Shown here one piece after another: positions 34,820 to 43,300 of a stretch of DNA of 64,000 nt (the stretch's first letter is position 1; the number at the start of each line of letters is the position of its first letter). A program made the position numbers and the translations under genes. Source of the stretch: Nonomuraea sp. NBC_00507 (GTDB taxonomy: Bacteria > Actinomycetota > Actinomycetes > Streptosporangiales > Streptosporangiaceae); contig NZ_CP107853.1 of assembly GCF_036013525.1 (NCBI RefSeq), positions 10,416,001 through 10,480,000 on the forward strand, read 5' to 3'. A model generated the notes under the pieces. It was not told the origin of the DNA. It did no database searches and saw only the letters and a program-made list of their open reading frames with translations.

Positions 34820-36088
34820 TTACTGGCCGCCCGCCTTGACCCACTCCTCGTCGAGCGCCTTGGCCGCGGCTGCGCCGTCGGTCTTGCCCGCAATGATCTC
34901 CTGTGCCAGCGCGAACACCTTGTCGCCCACCCCGGGCAGCAGGGAGTCGTCGCCCGTCTCGACCGTGAAGGCGTTGACGACCTGGCCCGACTTGAACACC
35001 TCGAGCGTGGCGTTGTAGACCGGGCCCATCTGCGGCGGCTGGTAGCCGTTGATCGCGATGATGGCCGCGTCGGTCTTGACGAGCACGTCGTTGTTGGCCG
35101 CGTTCTGGTTGAACTCCAGGGCGAAGGTCCTGGCCGCCTCCAAGTTCTTGGACTTGGCGTTCACGATGGGACCGCCGCCGGTGTACGACGGCACCACGAC
35201 CTTGCCGTCGTCGGTGGGCCAGGCGAAGACCCCGATGTCGAACGGCGGCTTGCCGGCGTCGGCCGAGGCGGCGAACCACGACCCCATCGGGTACATCGCA
35301 CCCTTGCCGTCCAGGAACGCCTTCTCCGTCGACGGGTAGTCGCGCGACAGCCCGGCCTTGTCGATGTAGCCCTTGCCGACCAGGTCGGCGAACTTCTGCG
35401 TGGCCTTGACGAAGACCGGATCGGTGAACTTCGCCTGTCCGCCACGCCGCTTGACCAGGAAGTCCGGCTGCTGGGCGTAGACGTCGGCGCCGACGAGCGC
35501 GATCCAGATGTAGCCGGCCGCGAACGCGTCCTTGCCACCGCCGCCCACCACGAACGGGTTGATGCCCTTGGCCTTGAGCTTGGCTGACACCTGCAGCAGC
35601 TCGGCGTACGTCGTCGGCGGCGCAGTGACGCCGGCCTCGGCGAACAGGGTCTTGTTGTAGTAGACCAGCGGGGTCGGCTGGGAGTTGTAGGGCAGCTGGT
35701 AGATCTTGCCGCCCAGCGGGTTGGAGCGCGGGTAGGTGTAGTTCTTCAGCTCTTCCTCGCTCCAGGCGTACAGGTTGCCGCTCTCTGCGAGCCCACTGGG
35801 CGCGATGGCCTGCAGGACGTCGGGGAGCTGACCGGAGGCCAGCAGCTGCTTGGCGTAGGCGTTGCGCTCGCCCGCGCTCGGCGCCACCAGCTTCTTGACC
35901 GCGATGTCCGGGTGCTTGTCGGTGACGCGCTTGATGGCCGCGTCCCAGTACTCCGGCGTCAGGTTGGGTGTCTCGAACACCAGGAAGGAGATCTCCTTCT
36001 TGCCGCTCGCCGCTGGTTGTTGCGACCCTGCCGGCGCACACGCGACAAGCGCCAAGGCAGCGGTGGTCAGCACTATGGCCTTCTTCAC
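34820..36088 (-). CDS. Sugar ABC transporter substrate-binding lipoprotein
   Basis: 422 residues. The signal MKKAIVLTTAALALVACAP ends in a lipobox (LVAC). The mature part is a family-1 solute-binding protein with PLVYYNKTLFAEAGVTAPPTTYAEL, the conserved hinge motif, and GKGAMYPMGSWFAAS. I choose GTG 36088 because it gives the signal peptide directly; the reading frame is open upstream through the divergent ROK gene. It captures an oligosaccharide for the two permeases downstream. The operon runs 36088 to 29044 and starts beside the ROK operator. Confidence 0.93.
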   Translation of the reverse strand: MKKAIVLTTAALALVACAPAGSQQPAASGKKEISFLVFETPNLTPEYWDAAIKRVTDKHPDIAVKKLVAPSAGERNAYAKQLLASGQLPDVLQAIAPSGLAESGNLYAWSEEELKNYTYPRSNPLGGKIYQLPYNSQPTPLVYYNKTLFAEAGVTAPPTTYAELLQVSAKLKAKGINPFVVGGGGKDAFAAGYIWIALVGADVYAQQPDFLVKRRGGQAKFTDPVFVKATQKFADLVGKGYIDKAGLSRDYPSTEKAFLDGKGAMYPMGSWFAASADAGKPPFDIGVFAWPTDDGKVVVPSYTGGGPIVNAKSKNLEAARTFALEFNQNAANNDVLVKTDAAIIAINGYQPPQMGPVYNATLEVFKSGQVVNAFTVETGDDSLLPGVGDKVFALAQEIIAGKTDGAAAAKALDEEWVKAGGQ

Positions 36089-36123
36089 CTGGGGGTCCTC
36101 TCTCAAGGGGTGCAGATATATTT

Positions 36124-36139
36124 TTAGGGGTTCCTCTAA
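36124..36139. promoter_or_regulatory. ROK-type operator between the sugar operon and its regulator
   Basis: TTAGGGG (36124-36130), TT, CCTCTAA (36133-36139): an inverted repeat with one mismatch in 7-bp arms, inside an AT-rich patch unusual for this genome. It lies 10 bp before the ROK ATG and 36 bp from the sugar-operon start, so one repressor could control both directions. Confidence 0.6.
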
Positions 36140-36148
36140 TAATTCGCA

Positions 36149-37288
36149 ATGCCCTACCATCACTTCGTGACCTTGACCGGACAGGACCCGGCGCTCCTTC
36201 GCCGCCTCAACTCCGCTGCCGTGCTGCGCGCGCTGCACGCCGCGGACGAGCTGACGCTCACGCAGCTCGTGAAGACCACCTCCATCTCCCGCGCGACCGT
36301 CGAGGACGTGATCGCCGGGCTCGACGACCTCGTCGAGGAGGTAGGGCGCAAGGAGGGGGATCCCCGTCCGGTCGGCCGACCGGCCAGGCGCTACCGATTC
36401 CGCGCCGACGCGGGGCACGTCGTCGGCCTCGACATCGGCCCCCACAAGGTGCTGGCGCTCACCGCCGACCTCAAAGGGCGCATCGTCGACCGCAGGCGCA
36501 CCGTCGTCACACCCGAGACCAGCACCGGCGACCGCATCGCCGCGGCGAAGTCGGTGGTGCGCAGGACCCTGCGTGCCGCCGGTGTCGAGCCAGGTAGGGT
36601 ACGGGCGCTGGGCGTGGCCACGACCGGCGTCGTCGACCCCGCCACCGGCACGATACTGATCAGTGACCGGCTGCCCGGCTGGGCAGGTGTCGATCTGCCT
36701 GCCACACTCTCCGGCCTGGCCGACGGGCCCGTCCTGGTGGGCAACGACACCAACCTGGCCGCGCTGGCCGAGCACTGGTGCGGCGCCGCGGTCGGGGCCA
36801 AGGACGTGATCTGCATCCTGGCCGGGCGCAGCATCGCGGCCGGACTGCTCATCGGCGGCAAGCTCCACCAGGGCCGCAACGGCGCCGCCGGCGAGATCGG
36901 CGTCATGCGAGCCTTCGGGTGGTACACCGCGTTCGACCGTTTCCTCGCCTACGGCGGCGACGTCCCGGCTGCGGAGGCCGCCGAGCGCGTGTTCGAGGCC
37001 GTGCGGCAGGGCGACGCGGAGGCGGCGGCCATCGTCCGCGCCTTCGCCCGTGACCTGGCCAAGGGCGTGGGTGCGGCCGTGCTCACGATGGACCCCGAGC
37101 TGGTCGTCCTGGGCGGCGGGCTATCAGGCGCGGGCGAGTTGCTCGCCGCGCCGCTCCGCGAGGAGCTCGCCGAGCTCTGCCTCTTCCCGGTGCGGGTGGA
37201 GACCTCCGCCCTGGGCGGCGAATCCGTGGCGCTCGGCGCCGTACGGCTGGCGCTAGATCACGTCGAGCACACGCTCTTCGAAGTGTGA
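36149..37288 (+). CDS. ROK-family transcriptional regulator
   Basis: 379 residues. An N-terminal winged helix (LLRRLNSAAVLRALHAADELTLTQL and TSISRATVEDVIAGL, about 16-60) is followed by an actin-like ROK domain: VVGLDIGPHKV phosphate loop, VGNDTNLAALAEHW and AAGLLIGGKLHQGRNGAAGEIG. The zinc-binding cysteine cluster found in NagC and Mlc is not evident, and sugar-kinase activity is doubtful. It should repress the divergent saccharide operon and respond to the imported sugar or its phosphate. The end of the gene is followed within 20 bp by the IS remnant. Confidence 0.92.
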   Translation: MPYHHFVTLTGQDPALLRRLNSAAVLRALHAADELTLTQLVKTTSISRATVEDVIAGLDDLVEEVGRKEGDPRPVGRPARRYRFRADAGHVVGLDIGPHKVLALTADLKGRIVDRRRTVVTPETSTGDRIAAAKSVVRRTLRAAGVEPGRVRALGVATTGVVDPATGTILISDRLPGWAGVDLPATLSGLADGPVLVGNDTNLAALAEHWCGAAVGAKDVICILAGRSIAAGLLIGGKLHQGRNGAAGEIGVMRAFGWYTAFDRFLAYGGDVPAAEAAERVFEAVRQGDAEAAAIVRAFARDLAKGVGAAVLTMDPELVVLGGGLSGAGELLAAPLREELAELCLFPVRVETSALGGESVALGAVRLALDHVEHTLFEV

Positions 37289-37300
37289 CCCATCCACACA

Positions 37301-37858
37301 GTGGATGAGGAGCGTCTGAGTTGCCATGATCTGACCGACGAGGAGTGGGAGCGGCTGGTGCCGTTGTTGCCCGTCAATCCGCGGCAGGGTGGTCGTTGGG
37401 CCGATCACCGGATGGTGATCAATGGGGTGTTCTTCCGGACGCGGACCAACGTCAGCTGGCGTGATCTGCCGCCCTGCTATGGGAACTGGAAGACCGTCTA
37501 CAACCGGCATCGCCGCTGGTCGATGGACGGCACCTGGGCGGAGATCCTGGACGGGTTACAGGCTGGATGCGATGCGGAGGAGGGTGCGGACTGGACGGTG
37601 TGTGTGGATTCCACCGTGGTGCGCGCCCACCAGCATGCCGCCGGAGCGCACCTGGCGCTGCCGCCCGATCGCGACGATGGTCAGTCCTGGCCAGCATGGG
37701 GACAGCCCGTACTTCCGGCAACCCCGTCGAACGCTGCGTGAACAAGCTCCGCAACAACCGGGCGGTGGCCCTGCACACCAAAAAACGCGAGCGAATCTAC
37801 CAGGGCACCATCGACGTCGCCTCGATCAGGATCTGGCTCCGTGACCCAACTCCGTGAT
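37301..37858 (+). mobile_element. IS5-family element remnant (transposase internally deleted)
   Basis: The first frame from 37301 encodes a normal IS5-type transposase N-terminus: DLTDEEWERLVPLLP, WRDLPPCYGNWKTVYNRHRRW and the first catalytic Asp in VCVDSTVVRAHQHAAG. At about 37680 this breaks down. From about 37715 a different frame encodes the family C-terminus: NPVERCVNKLRNNRAVA, with the catalytic Glu, and YQGTIDVASIRIWLRDP, ending at 37857. Roughly 300 bp carrying the middle of the DDE domain is missing and the frame is shifted, so the enzyme is dead. TGATCCACAGGACA at the right end looks like an IS terminal repeat; I cannot find its partner at the left end or target duplications. Confidence 0.8.
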
Positions 37859-37968
37859 CCACAGGACACGCCCTCGGCCCTGCTGAGCAAATGGCCGCTT
37901 TATGTCCGGTAGATGCCCTGGTTCACCCATGTCTCCACTCGCACACTCGTGCCGTGAACCTCCAGCGA

Positions 37969-40323
37969 ATGATCCGGATATTACACATCACGACCCTCTC
38001 CCTCCTGATGGTCGCCTCCTCAGCGGTGCTCTGGGCAGGGGCGACGCCGGCCCAGGCCGTCAAGGGAGCCAGCCCGGTGGCCGACGGCACGTACGGTTTC
38101 GTGGCGAAGGTGAACGTCGGCGAGACGCACAGCTGCACCGGAGCCCTCGTCAGCCCGCAATGGGTGATCACCGCCACCAGTTGTTTCGCCTCCCAAGGGC
38201 AGTCCGTCACGAGCGGAGCGCCGAGGACGGCGACGACGGTGACGGTCGGCAGGACGGATCTGTCCGGTACGAGCGGGCGGGTGCTGCCCGTGGAATGGAT
38301 CCACCCGCACCGCGACCGGGACGTCGTGCTGGTCAAGCTGGCGCTGCGAGCAGTCGGCATCACGCCTGCCGTGGTCGGCTCCGCCGTTCCTGCCGCGGGG
38401 GACGCGCTGCAGGTCGTGGGCTATGGACGAACGGCTGAGCAGTGGGCGCCCAACCGGGTGCATGCCGCGCCGGTCGTGGCGGGGGCCGTGGACGCCGGCT
38501 CGTTCGGCTGGACCGGGGCGAACGGCAGTGACGTGAGCGCCTGTCAGGGGGACGCGGGCGCGCCGGTGCTGCGCACGAGCGGGGGCCGCGCGGAGCTCGT
38601 CGGGCTCAGCTCCGGCGCGGGCCAGGGAGGCTGCCTGGGCGCGGCCGGCGACGGGGCGCGCGGGGGCGATGCGGCGCGGGTGGACGACCTGGCGAGCTGG
38701 ATCCGCACGGTGGCGATCGAGCCCACCACGTCCTTCGCACAGTACGGCGGCAGCGTGACGGGTATCGGCGGCTATGACATGGATGACAACCGTGATCAGG
38801 CGGTGGCCTTCGATTACGACCATTCGGGAAAGCTGGATCACCTGCTGCTCTACCGTCCGGGCTCGCAGATCGTCTTCATCGTCAAGCGGAGGACGGACGG
38901 CACCTACGCCCCGGTCTTCTCCTCGACCACTGGTATCGGTGGCTATGACCTGAAGGACAACCGGGACCGCATCATCGCCTTTGACTACACGGGTTCGGGA
39001 AAGCTGGACCATCTGCTGCTCTACCGTCCGGGCGGGCAGACGGCCTGGATTCTCGAGCACGGTTCGGGCAACACGTTCAAAGCCGTCTTCCACAGCTCGG
39101 CAGGCATCGGCGAATATGACCTGAAGGGCGCCGAGGACCAGATCATCGCCTTCGACTACGAGCATTCGGGGAAGCTGGATCATCTGCTGCTGTACCGGCC
39201 GGGGACCGGTATGGCCCGCATTCTCCGGCACAACGGTAATGCCACGTTCACGACGGTCTTCGCCACGGCCGATGGTGGGATCGGCGGGTACAACCTGAAA
39301 GATGCCCGGGACCGCATCATCGCCTTCGATTACACGAGTTCAGGTAAGCCAGATCACCTGGTGCTCTATCGTCCGGGCGGGCAGACGGCCTGGATTCTCG
39401 AGCACGGTTCGGGCAACACGTTCAGAGCCGTCTTCAACAGCGCGGCGGGCATCGGTGGCTATGACCTGAAGAGCACGGCGGATCAGATCATCGCCTACGA
39501 CTACGAGCACACGGGCAGGCTGGATCATCTGCTGCTCTACCGTCCGGGCGGAAAGACGGCCTGGATCCTGCGGCATGGCGCGGGCAATTCGTTCACGGCG
39601 GTGTTCCACAGCTCGACCGGCATCGGTGGCTATGACCTGGAGCTGGCGAAGGACCGCATCATCACCTTCGACTTCACGAGCACGGGCGGGCAGAGCCATC
39701 TGTTCGCCTACCGTCCGGGTGACCAGATCACCTATTTCACGGGACGGGCCCTTCCGCCGGTACGGGTGGTTCCGGTCACCGTGACGCCCGTCATCGGCCC
39801 GGACTCCATCGTGGAGAGGTTCGCCTACCCCGCGCACTTCCCGCACGAATACGCGGGCACCTCCGGTCAGACCGATTGGGGTACGGAAAAGGCCGAGGAG
39901 AAGAACTTCGAGCTGATCTCCGGGAACGGCGGGATCATCTGGGTCTCGTGCAGCTCGTCCCCGGAGAACGGGGTCGGCGTGCTCAAGGTGTTCCCGGGCC
40001 TGCTGAACGGCCAGCCCGTGGTCGGCGAGCCGCACCTCGGGGTGATGGCGGTGTGCTTCAAGGTCCTCGCGCCCACGGGATGGGTGAAGCTCCGGATCCC
40101 GAACGTCTTCGAGGTTCAAGGAGACAGCCGCTCGCCGGGCGCCGGCCACGACGTGGACGCGACAGTCGTCAACGTGGAGACCGGAACGGAGCGGACCAAG
40201 CGCGTCGAACGGGACGAGAGCGAGCAGTTCGGACGCTCGGATACCACCACCTGTGACGCGAGCCACCCCGATTATCCCGAGAACTGCAGCGAGACCCTCC
40301 TGGAGCTGCGGGTCGTCAGCTGA
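37969..40323 (+). CDS. Secreted trypsin-fold pseudoprotease with six C-terminal repeats
   Basis: 784 residues, with a Sec signal ending ATPAQA (about 28). Residues 30-245 follow a chymotrypsin-type protease, but two of three catalytic residues are changed: the TAAHC histidine is Ser (ITATSCF) and the GDSGGP serine is Ala (GDAGAP). The aspartate (DVVLVKL) remains. Six repeats of about 57 residues follow, each starting GIGGYDL and containing I[IA]FDY, SGKLDHLLLYRPG and a TAWILEHG-like strand, resembling FG-GAP/lectin propeller blades. A C-terminal domain, about 610-780, with four cysteines is unassigned. A binding rather than proteolytic role is likely. The ATG at 37969 best fits the signal peptide; GTG 37954 is possible. 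Confidence 0.85.
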   Translation: MIRILHITTLSLLMVASSAVLWAGATPAQAVKGASPVADGTYGFVAKVNVGETHSCTGALVSPQWVITATSCFASQGQSVTSGAPRTATTVTVGRTDLSGTSGRVLPVEWIHPHRDRDVVLVKLALRAVGITPAVVGSAVPAAGDALQVVGYGRTAEQWAPNRVHAAPVVAGAVDAGSFGWTGANGSDVSACQGDAGAPVLRTSGGRAELVGLSSGAGQGGCLGAAGDGARGGDAARVDDLASWIRTVAIEPTTSFAQYGGSVTGIGGYDMDDNRDQAVAFDYDHSGKLDHLLLYRPGSQIVFIVKRRTDGTYAPVFSSTTGIGGYDLKDNRDRIIAFDYTGSGKLDHLLLYRPGGQTAWILEHGSGNTFKAVFHSSAGIGEYDLKGAEDQIIAFDYEHSGKLDHLLLYRPGTGMARILRHNGNATFTTVFATADGGIGGYNLKDARDRIIAFDYTSSGKPDHLVLYRPGGQTAWILEHGSGNTFRAVFNSAAGIGGYDLKSTADQIIAYDYEHTGRLDHLLLYRPGGKTAWILRHGAGNSFTAVFHSSTGIGGYDLELAKDRIITFDFTSTGGQSHLFAYRPGDQITYFTGRALPPVRVVPVTVTPVIGPDSIVERFAYPAHFPHEYAGTSGQTDWGTEKAEEKNFELISGNGGIIWVSCSSSPENGVGVLKVFPGLLNGQPVVGEPHLGVMAVCFKVLAPTGWVKLRIPNVFEVQGDSRSPGAGHDVDATVVNVETGTERTKRVERDESEQFGRSDTTTCDASHPDYPENCSETLLELRVVS

Positions 40324-40326
40324 GTA

Positions 40327-40369
40327 CTGAACGGCCGGTCGGGCGCATGAGCTCCGGCCGGCCGTTCAG
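40327..40369 (+). terminator. Hairpin after the pseudoprotease gene
   Basis: CTGAACGGCCGG (40327-40338) pairs perfectly with CCGGCCGTTCAG (40358-40369). It starts 3 bp after the stop and precedes the toxin-candidate gene by 26 bp. There is no T-run. Probably a terminator or attenuator. Confidence 0.6.
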
Positions 40370-40395
40370 CCCGTTCATTGACCACATCGACGGAA

Positions 40396-43300
40396 ATGGT
40401 GGAAGTGAATACGATTCGAGCGTTACGTGGTGGCAGGACGGCAGGGGCCATCGGCACCGTGCTCTCGCTGCTTCTCGCAGGCAGCCCCATCACCGAGGCA
40501 AAGGCGGCGGCGGACCCGCCCCCAGCACCGGTATGCGAACGTCAGGTGGTTCTGGAAGCGTGGGTGACGGGCGGCGTGAACGTGCGTCCGGCCGCCGAGA
40601 GGGCGCTGCTCGGGGACAGAGCGGCGGTCTGTGCCCTGCTCGCCGAGCTTCCCCGGCTCGTGGCGCAGGACGATCGTGAGCAGGTCGGCCGCATCAAGTC
40701 CCAGGGCGAGCCTGAGGTGGCCGCCGCCGCCAATGCCGCTCTGGTCTCGGACGACCCCAGCGCCGTGGCGAAGTTCCTCGACGGTGGCTGGGAGACCGCC
40801 CGGGAGATCGACCTGCGCGCCAGCGTGAACAAGATGAAGGCGGCCGGCGGACCGGAGGTCAAGGCTGCCGCGAACGCGGTGCTGCGCAACGGGTCGCGTG
40901 CGGACCTGGGGAAGTTCATCGAATCTGGCTGGCGGGTGCCGTACCGGATGGACCTGCGCGTGGTCGTCAACCGGGCGATGTCCGAGGGGGGCCCGCAGGT
41001 GCAGGCCGCGGCGAACCGGGCGCTCCAGGACGGCAGCCAGGAGATGCTGGAGCGTTTCGCCCAGATCGACTGGGGGGTGGCCCAGGCCCGGGACAACGAG
41101 GCCCAGACCTTGAACGATCTCCGGGCGAGCGCCGCGGAGGCGACCCGCCGCGCGGCGTTCGAGACGGTCTCCGCGGTCGCGCAGGCCGACCGTGCGAAAG
41201 CCGAGGCCGCTGCGGCCAAGAGCGACGCGGAAGAGGCGCAACGCCTCGCCGCGCTGGCCGGGCAGGAGTCGGCGGAGGCCAAGCGTCAGGCCCAACGCGC
41301 TGCTGAGGCCGCCGACCGCGCCGCGGCCGCGTCCCGGGTCGCCGTACAGGCCGCGCGGACAGCGGCGACGGCCGCGCGCGCAGCCTCTGGGGCCGCCGCA
41401 CGCGCGGCGACCGCGGCGGCGCGGGCGCACACGAAGTCGGACGAGGCGTGGGCGGCCGCGACGGCGGCAGAGCTGGACGCGGCAGCCGTTGCCAAAGCGG
41501 AGAAGCACAACCGGGACATGCAGCGGATCGGTCCGGAGATCACCGCGTTGATCTCGCCCATCAATCAGATCATCGCCGTGACCGAGCAGGCGCACGCCGC
41601 GGTCGCCGCCGCCAATTCGGCCAGGGCGAACACCGAGGCCGCCGGACGCGCGGCCGAGGCCGCCGGGCGTTATGCGGGGCAGGCCAGCGCCGAGGCCCGA
41701 AACGCGTTCGCAGCGGCCGCGCGGGCGAAAGCGAGCGCGGACCAGGCGAGGCGCGCCACCGAGGAGACGGTACGTCAGGCCGACATCGCCAAGGACGCGG
41801 CCGGAAAGGCGCGCGACGCGGCGACGCGCGCCGTGACCTACGCGGAGCAGTCGGCAAGCGCCGCGGCGAGCGCGGCCCAGCATGCGGGCGGCGCCGTCAA
41901 CGCGGCCGAGCTGGCGACGCAGCACGCGAACAACGCCTACCGCGCGGCGGAGGACGCGTTGCAGGCGGCTGAGACGGCCCAGATCGTTTACAAAGCGGCG
42001 CGTGAGGTGGACGCCGAACGACTTCAGAAGGAGCTGGAACTTGAGCTGTCCTTCGCCCGGCACATCAGCCAGAAAGCCGCCGAGGCCCGATTGGGGGAGG
42101 CTCGCGGCTTCGATGTGCCAATGGGCCAGTACCACACCCCGCAGATCGACGCGCTGATCGCCGAGGTCGCCAACGCGCCGGAGACCGAGGCCGCATCGGC
42201 GGCCCTCAAGGCGCGGGAGGTGGCCCGCTACTTCGCGACCGTGCCCGGCACGTGGACCAGTTCGGCGGCCATGACGGCTCTCGGCGAGGACGATGACCTC
42301 ATGGTCATCGAGTTCGTCAAGAGCGGACTCGCCTCCGCCGAAGAGCAGGACGACCGCACGAGGCTGACCGGCCTCATGATCACCGGCAGCGCGGCCATGA
42401 GAGCAGCCGCTCAGGACGCTCTCGACAGCGGATGGTCCGACGTCATCGAGTTCCTCAAGGACCCGGACTACCCCGAGCGACCCGCCGAGGACCGGGAGGA
42501 GGTCAACGGCATCCTTTCTGACGCCCGCAGCACCGGCCACACCCACATCGAGGAGGCGGCGAACATCGCCCTGCGTTCGAACGACCCGGACGCCCTCAAG
42601 AAGTTCCTCGATAAGGAGCACAACACCGCTTACGCGATCGACGTCCGGGCGAAGGTCGGCGCGATCGCCGGGGACGACTCTCACGGGACCGAGGTGCGCA
42701 ACGGCGCCCAAATCGCGCTGGCCGGCACGACGGCGATGCAGGTCGAGTTCCTGGAGGTGGAGCGGCACCGTGCGGCCCAGCGCGACTACGCGACCGCGAC
42801 GCACAACTACATCGCCAGTTCCTTGATGATCGAGACCTCGCAGATCGCGCAGCAGGCCGTCGACTTCGCGCGCACCGCGCAGGCTGCGGCGGCTGAGGCC
42901 CGCGGTGCGGCGGAGGAGGCCATCGGTTACGCGAACGACGCCGGCAAGGCGGCCGAGGAGGCGAAGAAGTTCGCGACCGATGCCGTCGCCCACGCCCGCG
43001 ACGCCGCCGCGTCCGCGGAACGGGCCGCCGAGGCCGTCCGCACCGCCGCCGCAGCGACCAAGCAGGCCCAGCAGTCGGCCAGGTCGGCGTCCCTCTCGGC
43101 CCGCTGGGCCCGCGCCTCGGCCGTCTCGGCGGCAAAGGACGCGGCCAGCGCCTACGCCGCCTATGACACCGCGTACGCCGCGCAAATCGCGGCCGGCAAG
43201 AGCGCGTCCGAGGCGGCTCGCATCGCCGCGGAAGTGTTCGAGACTTATCGGCTCGAGGCCGAGGGACATTTGCGCGAGCTCAAGAGGGAGTTGAAAGAGC

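Noticed and set aside
37291..37307. CATCCAC-aca-GTGGATG hairpin at the left side of the IS remnant
   Set aside because: It does not match the right-end sequence TGATCCACAGGACA as an inverted repeat, and no T-run follows. I cannot call it either a terminal repeat or a terminator.
38761..39720. Regularly spaced repeats that could suggest a CRISPR array or satellite
   Set aside because: The period is 171-174 nt, in frame, and encodes repeated protein blades; there are no short palindromic repeats or unique spacers.
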